Assembly: GCA_018267005.1 (NCBI GenBank)
Contig: JAFDZK010000009.1
Span: forward strand, 1-33,344
Length of the DNA stretch: 33,344 bases
Origin: Bacteroidota bacterium
GTDB lineage: Bacteria; Bacteroidota; Bacteroidia; Sphingobacteriales; Sphingobacteriaceae
Direction: 5' to 3'
The translations under genes and the position numbers were made by a program. Positions 17,078 through 25,211 of this stretch are shown here, piece after piece (position 1 is the stretch's first letter; every line of letters starts with the position of its first letter). Under the pieces are notes generated by a model. That model was given only the letters and a program-made list of their open reading frames with translations. It ran no database searches and was not told the origin of the DNA.

Positions 17078-17490
17078 TGCAGACAGCGGGTTATTCGGGA
17101 ACACCTTTGGCGAAGAAACTAGGTATTAAGGATGGCTTTTACATCGACCTTATCAATGCTCCCGATTACTATATGCAGCTTTTTACCGATTTGCCGCCGA
17201 ACCTGTATTTTGAAACCAAGGACGATATAAAGATCGATTTTATTCATTTCTTCACTAAAAGCCGGGTGGAGTATCAAGCATTGTTACCCGGACTTAAAAA
17301 TAAAATAAAAACCAATGGCATGATCTGGATATCATGGCCAAAAAAATCATCGAAAATAGCAACCGATGTTACTGAAAACGACATTCGCGATCTCGCACTG
17401 AAGGCCGGTCTCGTCGATATAAAGGTCTGCGCGGTGGACGAAATCTGGTCGGGGCTGAAGCTCGTGATACCCGTTAAGCACAGGAGTTAA
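17056..17490 (+). CDS. DUF3052-like protein
   Basis: The 144-residue product has GYSGTPLAKKLGIK near its start (about 12-25), then a central IDFIHFFTKSRVEY, and MIWISWPKKSSKIATDVTEND toward the C-terminus. This order is what I recall for the DUF3052 family, small proteins of unknown function. Start codons at 17056 and 17062 are both possible; I give the longer. It begins inside the last codons of the second DinB-like gene in another frame, pointing to translational coupling. The region after its stop holds a leader-like structure that belongs to the next gene. Confidence 0.75.
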   Translation: MGMGNQIVQTAGYSGTPLAKKLGIKDGFYIDLINAPDYYMQLFTDLPPNLYFETKDDIKIDFIHFFTKSRVEYQALLPGLKNKIKTNGMIWISWPKKSSKIATDVTENDIRDLALKAGLVDIKVCAVDEIWSGLKLVIPVKHRS

Positions 17491-17603
17491 TAGGTTACCT
17501 CGTCACTCGTCATTGTTTCACCTAAAATCTGCTGATAATGAACACAATGTGTCGTTTAATTTAAAGCAAATTGCAATAACCTTTTGCCGCCATAAACGTA
17601 TGA

Positions 17604-17676
17604 ATGTTTAATTAAGCTTGCTATTGGTCGTCCCGGGTGAAAAGCCGCTTAGGACCACGATTTATTAATTAAACGT
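17604..17676 (+). promoter_or_regulatory. Structured leader candidate before the OsmC-like and sulfhydrylase genes
   Basis: GTTTAATTAA (17606-17615) pairs perfectly with TTAATTAAAC (17665-17674), and can be extended by a wobble and an A-T pair to 17604 and 17676. The enclosed 49 bases are GC-richer and can form TGGTC (17625-17629) with GACCA (17653-17657). The core contains CCCGGGTGAAAAGCC. I do not recognise a known riboswitch. Place and shape suit a cis-acting RNA for sulfur genes. Confidence 0.45.
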
Positions 17677-17729
17677 CACAATTATGAGCTACACCATGTC
17701 ACAACAACTGCATTCACGCGTAAAAGTTG

Positions 17730-17737
17730 TAAATTTG
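17730..17737 (+). promoter_or_regulatory. Candidate -7 element within the extended OsmC-like frame
   Basis: TAAATTTG fits TAnnTTTG and lies 18 bases before the internal ATG at 17756, inside a frame that opens at 17684. If used, it supports the shorter protein. I do not see a good -33 element, so a chance match is possible. Confidence 0.3.
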
Positions 17738-17755
17738 AAGGTCTTAGACCGTAAT

Positions 17756-18184
17756 ATGACTACAATACAATTAGCGCGCGTACACGGAGATTTTGGTTTC
17801 GAAGCCACCGACCAAAACGGGCATACCATCCGGATGGACAGCAGTCCGGAAAGCGGTGGTGAAAATTTTGGTGTGCGCCCTATGCAAACCCTGCTGATGG
17901 GCCTGGGCGGATGTTCGGCCATCGATGTGATCAGTATCCTGAAAAAACAGCGCCAGGATGTGGTCGATTATAAAATGACCATCAGCGGCGAGCGTGAAAC
18001 GGGTAAAGAGCCATCGTTGTGGAAATCCGTTAATGTCGAGTTTCATTTATACGGCAATATCGATCCGGATAAGGCAGCACGGGCTGTCGATCTGTCTGTT
18101 AACAAATATTGTTCAGTTGCCGCAACACTGATGGGCGGCGGTACCAAAATAACGTCGCAGGTGTTTGTGCATCCAGCGCAATAA
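17756..18184 (+). CDS. OsmC family protein
   Basis: OsmC-like proteins use a pair of cysteines to reduce organic peroxides. With the start at 17756 the product is 142 residues, the normal length, and begins MTTIQLARVHGDFGFEA as in relatives I recall. The frame is also open from an ATG at 17684, which would add 24 residues lacking family character. The reactive cysteines appear as C53 in LGGCSAIDVIS and C119 in NKYCSVAATL. It lies 33 bases before a homocysteine-forming sulfhydrylase, and in this family such pairing suggests a shared role in sulfur metabolism or protection. A structured leader precedes it. Confidence 0.85.
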   Translation: MTTIQLARVHGDFGFEATDQNGHTIRMDSSPESGGENFGVRPMQTLLMGLGGCSAIDVISILKKQRQDVVDYKMTISGERETGKEPSLWKSVNVEFHLYGNIDPDKAARAVDLSVNKYCSVAATLMGGGTKITSQVFVHPAQ

Positions 18185-18217
18185 TTAATATTCTCTTATA
18201 CATTCACTTTATTAACC

Positions 18218-19399
18218 ATGTCTAAAAAGCTAGATCCTGTTACGCAGGCTATCCGTATTCAATCTCCGCAAACCTCACAACACGAGCATTCTACACCGCT
18301 GTACCTCACAAGCAGCTTTACTTTTGACGAAGCTGAAACAATGCGTGCGGCTTTTGCGGACGAATCGCAGGATAACATTTACAGCCGTTTCAGTAATCCC
18401 AACGTCGACGAGTTTATTGCTAAAATGTGCGCATTGGAACGCGCGGAGACTGGATTTGCTACGTCGACCGGCATGAGCGCGATATTTTCCTCGATGTTCG
18501 CGCTGTTAAAGCAGGGCGACCATCTCATCTGCTGCAGCTCGGTTTTTGGCAGCACTTTTACGATCGTCACCAAATACCTGCCTAAATACGGCATCACCGC
18601 AACATTAGTACCGGTTGGCGACAACGCTGCATGGGAAGCCGCGGTACAGCCAAATACCAAAATGGTTTACCTGGAAACACCCACTAATCCGCAGTTAGAA
18701 GTGATCGACCTGGAGTGGGTTGGACGGTTCAGCAAGAAGCATAATCTTATACTGAACGTAGACAACTGTTTTGCTACCCCGCTTCTGCAAAGGCCGATCG
18801 ATTTTGGCGCCGACCTGGTGGTGCATTCTGCCACCAAATGGATCGATGGGCAGGGTAGAGTGCTGGGCGGTATTATAGTAGGAAGAAAAGATCTGGTAAA
18901 AGATATTTATTTGTTTTGCCGCAATACCGGCCCGGCCATGTCGCCGTTCAATGCCTGGATATTGAGCAAAAGCCTGGAGACATTGGACGTGCGCATGCAG
19001 CGACATTCGGAAAATGCGCTTCAAATAGCCGAAAAACTACAAAGCAACCCGCATGTTGCCTGGGTAAAATATCCGTTGTTGCCGAATCATCCGCAATATG
19101 AAATCGCCAGAAAGCAAATGAAATCAGGCGGCGGCGTGTTTTGCCTCGAGATCAAAGGCGGGCTGGAAGCGGGACGGAAATTCCTTGATGCGCTTGAATT
19201 ACTTTCGGTAACTGCTAACCTCGGCGACACGCGCAGTATTGCTTCGCACCCGGCAAGCACGACACATTCCAGGCTGACTGATGAGCAAAGGTTGTCGGTG
19301 GGTATTACCCCGGGACTCATCCGTATTTCGACTGGCTTGGAAAAACTGGAAGATATTTTAAGTGACATCGAGCAGGCTTTGGAGAAAAGCGCTAACTAG
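18218..19399 (+). CDS. metZ: O-succinyl/O-acetylhomoserine sulfhydrylase (Cys/Met metabolism PLP enzyme)
   Basis: This 393-residue enzyme of the Cys/Met PLP family joins an activated homoserine with sulfide to make homocysteine. The PLP lysine is K207 in [16 protein letters not shown]; other marks are [12 protein letters not shown] (55-66), [10 protein letters not shown] (82-91) and [13 protein letters not shown] (181-193), where D182 contacts the PLP ring. The C-terminal half has SLGxTRSIxxHPAS-like sequence (here [18 protein letters not shown]). This best resembles MetZ, an O-succinylhomoserine sulfhydrylase, but substrate choice between O-succinyl and O-acetyl is not certain. It follows the OsmC-like gene closely. 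A perfect-looking inverted repeat after the stop could end transcription. Confidence 0.88.
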   Translation: MSKKLDPVTQAIRIQSPQTSQHEHSTPLYLTSSFTFDEAETMRAAFADESQDNIYSRFSNPNVDEFIAKMCALERAETGFATSTGMSAIFSSMFALLKQGDHLICCSSVFGSTFTIVTKYLPKYGITATLVPVGDNAAWEAAVQPNTKMVYLETPTNPQLEVIDLEWVGRFSKKHNLILNVDNCFATPLLQRPIDFGADLVVHSATKWIDGQGRVLGGIIVGRKDLVKDIYLFCRNTGPAMSPFNAWILSKSLETLDVRMQRHSENALQIAEKLQSNPHVAWVKYPLLPNHPQYEIARKQMKSGGGVFCLEIKGGLEAGRKFLDALELLSVTANLGDTRSIASHPASTTHSRLTDEQRLSVGITPGLIRISTGLEKLEDILSDIEQALEKSAN

Positions 19400-19406
19400 C
19401 AATTAG

Positions 19407-19458
19407 TTGACCGGTGATTAGTGATCTGGGAATGCCCTGGTCATTAATCACCGGTTAA
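19407..19458. repeat. Inverted repeat of GACCGGTGATTAGTGA type between convergent genes
   Basis: Eighteen-base arms (19407-19424 and 19441-19458) pair with two mismatches or wobbles, separated by 16 bases. It lies just after the sulfhydrylase stop and just before the end of the convergent AHSA1 gene. It can fold from either strand and is a plausible two-way terminator, although no long T-run follows. Confidence 0.75.
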
Positions 19459-19465
19459 CAATCTC

Positions 19466-19852
19466 TTATTCCCCTTCGAAAAATTCGGCCAGCGGGCCGA
19501 AATAATAATCATCCCAGCCCGAGGCGAAATCGTCGTAGACTTTGTCGGGGATATTGGTGTGCCTCAACTCAACCGAGGTGCTATTATTTTTTGCAGGATG
19601 CAATTTGATAGTTACGATGGAGTCCTCCGGTTCTCCGTCAAAATACCATTGCTGCACGATCTTTTTACTTGGGTCAAATTCAAGATTTTTGCCCACGATA
19701 CTGCCGCCCCATAGCGAAAATTCCGAACCGGGTTCGGTGCTCATTTCGGTCGCGTCACCTGTCCATAGCTCCAAAGTTAGCGGATTGGTAAGCGCCATGT
19801 ACACCTCTTCCGGTGTAGCTGATATAGTATAATATTTCTTAAAATCTTTCAT
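19466..19852 (-). CDS. SRPBCC/AHSA1 domain protein
   Basis: This 128-residue single-domain protein has the START/Bet v1-like (SRPBCC) fold of the AHSA1 group. It begins MKDFKKYYTISATPEEVYMA, a hallmark of the group's first strand and helix, then NPLTLELWTGD, and an IVQQWYFDGEPEDSIVTIKL core strand pair. The ATG at 19852 is chosen over a TTG three codons upstream. Proteins with this fold bind hydrophobic ligands or help chaperones, but single-domain bacterial members rarely have a known function. It is convergent with the sulfhydrylase gene and 67 bases from the acetate transporter. Confidence 0.8.
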   Translation of the reverse strand: MKDFKKYYTISATPEEVYMALTNPLTLELWTGDATEMSTEPGSEFSLWGGSIVGKNLEFDPSKKIVQQWYFDGEPEDSIVTIKLHPAKNNSTSVELRHTNIPDKVYDDFASGWDDYYFGPLAEFFEGE

Positions 19853-19928
19853 CGGTCTCAACCTGTCCCGATAATTATCGGAACTAAAGTTTGCGAAGCT
19901 ACCTAATTTTCAGCTTAGGGTTTTGACG

Positions 19929-20561
19929 TTATTCCGCATTCTTCAGTCCTGTGAATTGTGATTCAGGCGATCTGTCGGTGACAGGTCCTATAGGCAAAAT
20001 CGTTTTTTCATGAACTTCATTCAAAACTATAGCTATACCTGTATATATTGCTGACAGTCCGCATATTATGCCTTCATATCCCGCAAGATGCTTGATCGAT
20101 TCATTGCCAGTTGCATCGCCGAGTGCTAACAGGACGAACAGGATAGTCAGCGTGCCGAAAACTATTTGCAGGGCGCGGTTCAGTTTAAATGTGCCGAAGA
20201 AAAGGCAAAAAGTAAAGATGCCCCACATTGCCAGGTAGCCGACCATGCCTTTTTCCGAAGGCGGGTCGACCCAGCCCATTTTGGGCATTACGATCAGCCC
20301 GACCAGCGATAGCCAAAAGAAGCCATAGGAGGTAAAGGCGGTTAGTCCAAAAATGTTATTCTTTTTCGCTTCGATGTAGCCGGCCACAACCTGTGCCAAG
20401 CCACCGTAAAAAATGCCCATGCCGAATATCATCGAATTCATTTCATAGAATCCGGCGTTGTGAAAATTAAGCAATACGGTAGTCATGCCAAAGGCGCAGA
20501 GGCCTAACGGTGCAGGGTTAGCTGGCCCGCTTTTCGCCGGAACAGGTGTTGTTGGGATCAT
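19929..20561 (-). CDS. Acetate/succinate uptake transporter (SatP, GPR1/FUN34/YaaH family)
   Basis: The 210-residue protein has six likely membrane segments and the family signature NPAPLGL at residues 15-21. Other family-like stretches are [26 protein letters not shown] (in the second and third helices) and [12 protein letters not shown]. SatP-like proteins move acetate, often together with protons, across the inner membrane. The length suits the family. It is monocistronic as far as can be seen, with a repeat-rich gap at its 5' side that it shares with divergent gpmA. Confidence 0.9.
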   Translation of the reverse strand: MIPTTPVPAKSGPANPAPLGLCAFGMTTVLLNFHNAGFYEMNSMIFGMGIFYGGLAQVVAGYIEAKKNNIFGLTAFTSYGFFWLSLVGLIVMPKMGWVDPPSEKGMVGYLAMWGIFTFCLFFGTFKLNRALQIVFGTLTILFVLLALGDATGNESIKHLAGYEGIICGLSAIYTGIAIVLNEVHEKTILPIGPVTDRSPESQFTGLKNAE

Positions 20562-20626
20562 GATGTTTGAGGTTTAATGGGTTAGTTAATGCAATTTATA
20601 AAATTGATTGCACAGATTTATAGAAA

Positions 20627-20638
20627 GATTACACCGAT
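20627..20638. repeat. Third copy of the GATTACACCGAT word
   Basis: The 12-base word GATTACACCGAT, found twice in inverse orientation at 3174-3256, recurs here beside related GATTGCACAGATTTATAG sequence. It lies in the divergent gap between the acetate transporter and gpmA. Confidence 0.6.
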
Positions 20639-20707
20639 TTTTTATACGATTTTGTCAGCGGGTATTGACATTATCGGCTAATCATGTCGCAATGAAACAA
20701 GCTTTTA

Positions 20708-20735
20708 TCTTTTGCCTTAATCCTTTTACCTTTAC
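20708..20735. repeat. Upstream CTTTTGCCTTAATCCTTTTAC repeat flanking gpmA
   Basis: A low-complexity block of CTTTT/CCTT words ends five bases before the gpmA start. The reverse-complement type (AGGTTAAAGGTTAAACG) is found just after the gpmA stop (21427-21467), and another copy occurs at the window end (33321-33344). TACCTTTA in it is one base off the TAnnTTTG element. Confidence 0.5.
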
Positions 20736-20738
20736 AAT

Positions 20739-21428
20739 ATGCACAAATTAGTACTGATCCGTCACGGCGAAAGTATCTGGAACCTGGAGAACCGTTTTAC
20801 CGGCTGGACAGACGTCGACCTTTCAGAAAACGGGTACCGGCAAGCTCAAAATGCGGGCAGGCTTTTAAAGAAGCATGGCTACAATTTTGACCTTGCATTT
20901 ACTTCTGTTTTGAAAAGAGCCATTAAAACGCTGAATATCGTGCTGGAAGAAACAGATCAGCTTTGGATACCCGTACAAAAATCATGGCGGCTGAACGAAC
21001 GTTTTTATGGAGCCTTACAGGGTCTCGACAAAGCGGAAACAGCAGCTAAATACGGTGACGAGCAGGTGCACAAATGGAGGCGGGACCCCCTTGAGCATCC
21101 CCCTGCTATAAGCAGCGACGATGATCGCTATCCAGGCAAAGACCCCCGGTATAAGGATCTAACGGAGCGCGAGTTGCCGCTGACTGAAAACCTTGTCGAA
21201 ACTATGCAGCGGGTATTGCCCTACTGGCAGGAGACTATCGTACCGGTGATCAAACTCGACCAAAAGGTTATCATATCCGCTCATGGCAACAGCTTGCGGG
21301 CCCTGGTCCAGTACATCGACCATTTGACAGACGCAGAAGTGATTAGCCTGGAAATACCAACGGGCGCGCCCTTGGTTTATGAGCTTGACGATGATCTGAA
21401 CAGGATCAATAAATATTACCTGAAATAG
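20739..21428 (+). CDS. gpmA: 2,3-bisphosphoglycerate-dependent phosphoglycerate mutase
   Basis: GpmA interconverts 3- and 2-phosphoglycerate in glycolysis by way of a phosphohistidine. The 229-residue product starts at an ATG and shows the RHGES motif with catalytic H9, then [19 protein letters not shown]. The acid/base glutamate E87 is in [11 protein letters not shown], and the second histidine H182 in [11 protein letters not shown]. These are the full dPGM active-site set. The gene is flanked by low-complexity repeats of the AAAGGTTAAAGG type on both sides, the upstream one being the reverse complement of the downstream one. Confidence 0.96.
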   Translation: MHKLVLIRHGESIWNLENRFTGWTDVDLSENGYRQAQNAGRLLKKHGYNFDLAFTSVLKRAIKTLNIVLEETDQLWIPVQKSWRLNERFYGALQGLDKAETAAKYGDEQVHKWRRDPLEHPPAISSDDDRYPGKDPRYKDLTERELPLTENLVETMQRVLPYWQETIVPVIKLDQKVIISAHGNSLRALVQYIDHLTDAEVISLEIPTGAPLVYELDDDLNRINKYYLK

Positions 21429-21467
21429 GTTAAAGGTTAAACGCGAAAGAATAAAAGTGAAAGGTTT
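21427..21467. repeat. Downstream AGGTTAAAGGTTAA repeat flanking gpmA
   Basis: Tandem degenerate copies of AAAGGTTA/GAAAG words directly follow the gpmA stop. Paired with the block before the gene, it makes gpmA bounded by inverse copies of one low-complexity family. Confidence 0.5.
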
Positions 21468-21493
21468 TTGTATCTTTATTTGAATTGGGACTT

Positions 21494-21988
21494 ATGGAGT
21501 ATCGCCCTAAATTTAATAGCAGAGTTATTAGCGAAACCTTTCTTTTACCTGTTCTGCTCATATATTATTCAATTGTTAGTTATCTAAGTCATTCTTACAT
21601 CTGGATTATATTTTCTGTAATACTGTGGATCATATATCTATTTCGATTCAAAACTTTTCATTTGCTTAGGATTATATTATTGAAGAAAAAAATCTTACTA
21701 ATAAACGATGAGTATATTGAAGATGATTATAAAGGCATAAAATATTATTGGAAAGACATTCAAGAAGGTGAATCAGATAAGTACAATCTTAAATTGAAAC
21801 TTTATGACCCTATTGAATATATGAATAAATATGATAGTCCAGTTAAAAGATTTCAGGTTAATTTGTACTATAAGTTATTAAAAAAGATTCCTCCTTACAA
21901 GATTGATTTAGCGATAGTATCAACTAGTCAAACTTTGGAATCCGTTTTGGAAATAATTAACAACTACAGTATCACATCGCAATCATAG
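21494..21988 (+). CDS. Hypothetical protein with two membrane segments and PH-like domain, AT-rich
   Basis: The 164-residue product starts at the ATG at 21494. It has two adjacent membrane segments (about 14-31 and 34-50), then a soluble domain with KILLINDEYIEDDYKGIKYYWKDI. The pattern of an I-x-x-E/D-Y-I strand, an IKYYWKDI strand and a C-terminal helix (TLESVLEIINNY) recalls STM3941-type and PH-like bacterial proteins, a loose match by memory. Base composition is much richer in A and T than gpmA and proC around it. Its frame is open over its whole length and its hydrophobic pattern is ordered, so it is probably real. Confidence 0.6.
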   Translation: MEYRPKFNSRVISETFLLPVLLIYYSIVSYLSHSYIWIIFSVILWIIYLFRFKTFHLLRIILLKKKILLINDEYIEDDYKGIKYYWKDIQEGESDKYNLKLKLYDPIEYMNKYDSPVKRFQVNLYYKLLKKIPPYKIDLAIVSTSQTLESVLEIINNYSITSQS

Positions 21989-22011
21989 TCTTTATTCTTT
22001 CTCCTCACAAA

Positions 22012-22830
22012 TCAGCCCTCCTTATCGTACAACACACCCGCTTTTTCAGCCGAAGTTTTAATGCCTTTGATCATCGCCGAGCTAAAACCGTTGTGTTCCA
22101 TCTCGTTCAGGCCCGCAATGGTACAGCCTTTGGGCGAAGTTACTTTGTCGATTTCCTGTTCGGGGTGAGAAGATAATTGCAGCAGCAGATCGGCCGCGCC
22201 CTTAGCCGTTTGAGCGGCCATCTTCAGCGCGTCATGCGCATGGAATCCAATCTCTGTTCCGCCTTGTGATGCCGCACGTATGGAACGCAGGAAGAAGGCT
22301 ATACCACAGGCGCACAGCGCCGTGGCCGAGGTCATTAGTTCTTCATTGATCTGGATGCTTACGCCAACGGTATCAAAAAGCGATTTGACCAGGTTGATAT
22401 TTTCAGCGGAAGCGTTATCCGAAGCAATACAGGTCATGGATTGGCCGATAGCAATAGCGGTATTTGGCATAGCGCGAACTACCTGCACTTCCATGCCCAA
22501 CTGCTGGCGAATATCGGCGCAACTAACTCCCGAAACTACGGAAATAAGCAGGTGCTTTTGTTCCCATATCGCTGGTTTGATCTCATGCAGCAGCTTGTTT
22601 AATTGCTGCGGCAATACGGCCAGCACAACTATGTCGGCATCTTTTACCGCGGCTGAGTTATCCGATGTCACTTTATACCCGTTATCGGCCAAAGTCGACA
22701 ATGCTTTTATGTTACGCCGCGTAAGCGCAATCTGCTCCGGTTCGCAGATGTTTGCCTTCACCAGCCCCTTCGCTAAAGCCAGGCCTATATTACCGCTGCC
22801 CAATATGGCTATTTTATGCTGTATGCTCAT
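22012..22830 (-). CDS. proC: Pyrroline-5-carboxylate reductase
   Basis: ProC reduces pyrroline-5-carboxylate to proline with NAD(P)H. The 272-residue protein has the N-terminal dinucleotide-binding motif ILGSGNIGLALAKGL (about 9-23), VVRAMPNTAIAIGQSM in the middle, and a C-terminal dimer region with GGTEIGFHAHDALKMAAQT and the conserved KVTSPKGCTIAGLNEME. It is encoded 71 bases downstream of argB on the same strand, a link also known from other Bacteroidota arginine clusters. Both pathways start from glutamate, and ornithine can feed proline, so co-expression would balance proline and arginine. Confidence 0.94.
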   Translation of the reverse strand: MSIQHKIAILGSGNIGLALAKGLVKANICEPEQIALTRRNIKALSTLADNGYKVTSDNSAAVKDADIVVLAVLPQQLNKLLHEIKPAIWEQKHLLISVVSGVSCADIRQQLGMEVQVVRAMPNTAIAIGQSMTCIASDNASAENINLVKSLFDTVGVSIQINEELMTSATALCACGIAFFLRSIRAASQGGTEIGFHAHDALKMAAQTAKGAADLLLQLSSHPEQEIDKVTSPKGCTIAGLNEMEHNGFSSAMIKGIKTSAEKAGVLYDKEG

Positions 22831-22901
22831 TTTATTTTAAGTTAAAGCTGAAAACTGACTTCTGCCTCAAATTTAAAGTTATTGTTTTAGTGTTCCTGCT
22901 T

Positions 22902-23708
22902 TTAGCTTCCGGCTTTGCTCAACCGCGTGCCAAAAGGTTGTTTCTGCTGTAGCTGACTTAGCTCATCCGATTTGCCAATGATTACCGCCTTAACTCCGCA
23001 GTTGATCGCTGTAAAAGCATTATCCAGTTTAGGTAGCATACCGCTGTGGATAATCTGTTGTTTCTTCAGTTCCTCATATCGCTCCGGATCAATTTCCCTT
23101 ATCACCGATTCTTCGTCGTTAATGTCGTGCAGCACACCTTTCTTCTCAAAACAATAGACCAGTGTCGTTTCATACATGCCGGAAAGCGCCACCGCCAACG
23201 CCGAAGCGATAGTGTCGGCATTGGTGTTTAATAATTGTCCTTCGCCGTCGTGCGTAATCGCGCAAAAAACCGGCACGAAGCCGGCTTCCATCAGTTTACT
23301 GATATTCGTGGCATCGACCGACTTATCGTCAATATCACCCACAAAACCATAATCGATCGTTTTTACCGGGCGTTTTTTTGTTTTGATAAAATTTCCATCC
23401 GCACCCGTTAAGCCGATGGCATCGGTACCGTAACGCTGTAACTGAGCCACTATGTTTTTATTGATCAGCCCGCCGTAAACCATCGTCACCACACGTAAAG
23501 TGTCAATATCCGTTATCCTGCGGCCATCGACCAGCCTGGATTCGATGCCTAATTCTTCCGACAGTTGAGTTGCCACCTTTCCGCCACCGTGTACCAATAT
23601 CTTGAAACCGTTAAGCGCGGTAAAATCCTCCAGGAAATGATGCAGGCTTTCCGAATTATCGATCACATTCCCGCCGATCTTGATAATATGCAGTTGTTTT
23701 TTATCCAT
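22902..23708 (-). CDS. argB: Acetylglutamate (N-acylglutamate) kinase
   Basis: ArgB phosphorylates N-acetylglutamate, or in Bacteroidota possibly N-succinylglutamate, in the second arginine step. The 268-residue protein from the ATG at 23708 carries IIKIGGNVID (8-17), LVHGGGKVATQL, and the nucleotide-binding LLNTNADTIASALAVALS and LPKLDNAFTAINCGVKAVIIG. A TTG two codons upstream is also open, but the ATG is preferred. It lies apart from argG-argF' beyond a plus-strand NADH dehydrogenase, with proC behind it. Substrate choice cannot be read from these motifs. Confidence 0.93.
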   Translation of the reverse strand: MDKKQLHIIKIGGNVIDNSESLHHFLEDFTALNGFKILVHGGGKVATQLSEELGIESRLVDGRRITDIDTLRVVTMVYGGLINKNIVAQLQRYGTDAIGLTGADGNFIKTKKRPVKTIDYGFVGDIDDKSVDATNISKLMEAGFVPVFCAITHDGEGQLLNTNADTIASALAVALSGMYETTLVYCFEKKGVLHDINDEESVIREIDPERYEELKKQQIIHSGMLPKLDNAFTAINCGVKAVIIGKSDELSQLQQKQPFGTRLSKAGS

Positions 23709-23713
23709 ATTCA

Positions 23714-23750
23714 AAGTCCCTCTCCCTGTAGCGAGGGATTTAGGGTGAGG
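23714..23750. repeat. CCCTCTCCCT...AGGGTGAGG palindromic repeat
   Basis: TCCCTCTCCCTGTAGCGAGGGATTTAGGGTGAGG has nested inverse halves (CCCTCTCCCT with AGCGAGGGATTTAGGGTGAGG). It lies just upstream of argB. I recall very similar palindromes scattered between genes in many bacterial genomes, so it is probably a member of a dispersed repeat family. It could affect argB expression. Confidence 0.5.
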
Positions 23751-23860
23751 CAGGCTAAAATACTAATTCGGTCATATTAATTTAAAACATATTATTTGCG
23801 GTTGCACTTAATATTTAAAACGATTGCAATCATTTAAATTGCAGGCACAATCTAATATCT

Positions 23861-25162
23861 ATGGATGATCACAAAACAGCGAAAAGACCACGGGTGGTTA
23901 TCATTGGCGGAGGCTTTGCCGGTATCAATCTCGCTAAGAAACTGAAAGATAAACCGGTCGACGTGCTGCTGCTCGACAAGCATAATTACCACACTTTCCA
24001 GCCGTTGCTGTACCAGGTGGCCATGGGCTATATCGAGGCTGATTCCATCGCTTTCCCGCTTAGGCGCATATTTGCCGGGCAAAAGAACTTCGCTTTTAAC
24101 CTTGCCGAAGTAAAAAAAATAAATTCCGAAAAAAATACGGTTACTACCAATATTGGCGAGATAGCTTATGATTATCTCGTCATTGCTACGGGTGCCGATA
24201 CCAATTTCTTCGGCAATAAGCAAATCGAGCATTTTGCCATGCCGATGAAAAATGTAGGCGAAGCTCTTAATATCCGAAGCTATATGTTGCAGAACCTGGA
24301 AAAGGCCGTTATCGAGGCCGATCCGGTTGAATGTGAGGCCTTGTTGACTTTTGTGGTGGTGGGCGGTGGTCCGACGGGCGTAGAGCTTTCCGGTGCATTG
24401 GCCGAAATACGTAATCACATATTGACCGACGATTATCCTTCGCTGAACAAGGAAGATATGAAGATATACCTGGTTGAAGGTAAACCTGTGGTATTGGGTG
24501 CGATGTCGTCACAGGCATCTGAAAGTGCCAGGAACGAATTGCTGAGAATGGGCGTGACCATTTACAACAGTGTGCATGTAACGGAATACGATGGCAACGA
24601 GATCAAAATAAACGATGGCAAGGTGATCAAAACCCGCAACGTATTCTGGGCGGCAGGTGTGACGGGTCTGTTTCCCGAAGGTCTTCCGGCCGATGCTATC
24701 GTTCGGGGGAACAGGATCAAAACCGATGAGATCAACAGGGTTGCGGGGTATAAGAATATCTTTGCCATAGGTGACGTGTCGGCTATGATAACCGATACAT
24801 ATCCGAATGGCCTCCCCGGCATGGCGCAGCCCGCGATACAAACCGGACAGCACCTTGCCAAAAACATTCTGCACCTGGTCAATAATGAGCCCACAGAGCC
24901 CTTCAAATATTTCGATAAAGGTTCATTGGCAACCATCGGTCAAAACCAGGCGGTTGCCGATATTGGTAAGCTGCATTTTCATGGTTTTATAGCCTGGCTG
25001 TTGTGGATGTTCGTTCACCTGATGTCGTTGGTAGGATTCACTAACAAATTGAGCGTTCTGGCCAACTGGATGCTGAAATATCTTACACACAATACCGACG
25101 ACCGCCTCATCGTGCGCTTTTTTGATACGAAGACCAGGATGGCCGACCCGGAGACGAGATGA
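23861..25162 (+). CDS. Type II NADH dehydrogenase (NAD(P)/FAD-dependent oxidoreductase)
   Basis: The 433-residue flavoprotein is an NDH-2-like enzyme that passes electrons from NADH to quinone without pumping protons. It has the FAD-binding GGGFAG at 16-21 in VVIIGGGFAGINLAKKL, QPLLYQVAMG near 47 that fits the quinone-site region, a second GGGPTG at 168-173 for NADH, and KNIFAIGDVSAM for FAD. The C-terminus has IAWLLWMFVHLMSLVGF, a hydrophobic segment suitable for membrane attachment. It runs opposite to the arginine genes on both sides and seems to split them. Confidence 0.92.
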   Translation: MDDHKTAKRPRVVIIGGGFAGINLAKKLKDKPVDVLLLDKHNYHTFQPLLYQVAMGYIEADSIAFPLRRIFAGQKNFAFNLAEVKKINSEKNTVTTNIGEIAYDYLVIATGADTNFFGNKQIEHFAMPMKNVGEALNIRSYMLQNLEKAVIEADPVECEALLTFVVVGGGPTGVELSGALAEIRNHILTDDYPSLNKEDMKIYLVEGKPVVLGAMSSQASESARNELLRMGVTIYNSVHVTEYDGNEIKINDGKVIKTRNVFWAAGVTGLFPEGLPADAIVRGNRIKTDEINRVAGYKNIFAIGDVSAMITDTYPNGLPGMAQPAIQTGQHLAKNILHLVNNEPTEPFKYFDKGSLATIGQNQAVADIGKLHFHGFIAWLLWMFVHLMSLVGFTNKLSVLANWMLKYLTHNTDDRLIVRFFDTKTRMADPETR

Positions 25163-25211
25163 TTTCTTAAAGTCGGAAAATCCGAAAGTCCGCGTAAGCC
25201 CGAAAGAAGAG

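Noticed and set aside
17613-17660. SAM-I (S-box) or SAM-II riboswitch before the OsmC-like gene
   Set aside because: The S-box 5' CTTATCAAGAGAG-like start and GGCAACC ending, and the SAM-II GCTAAA part, are missing. Only a leader of unknown type can be claimed.
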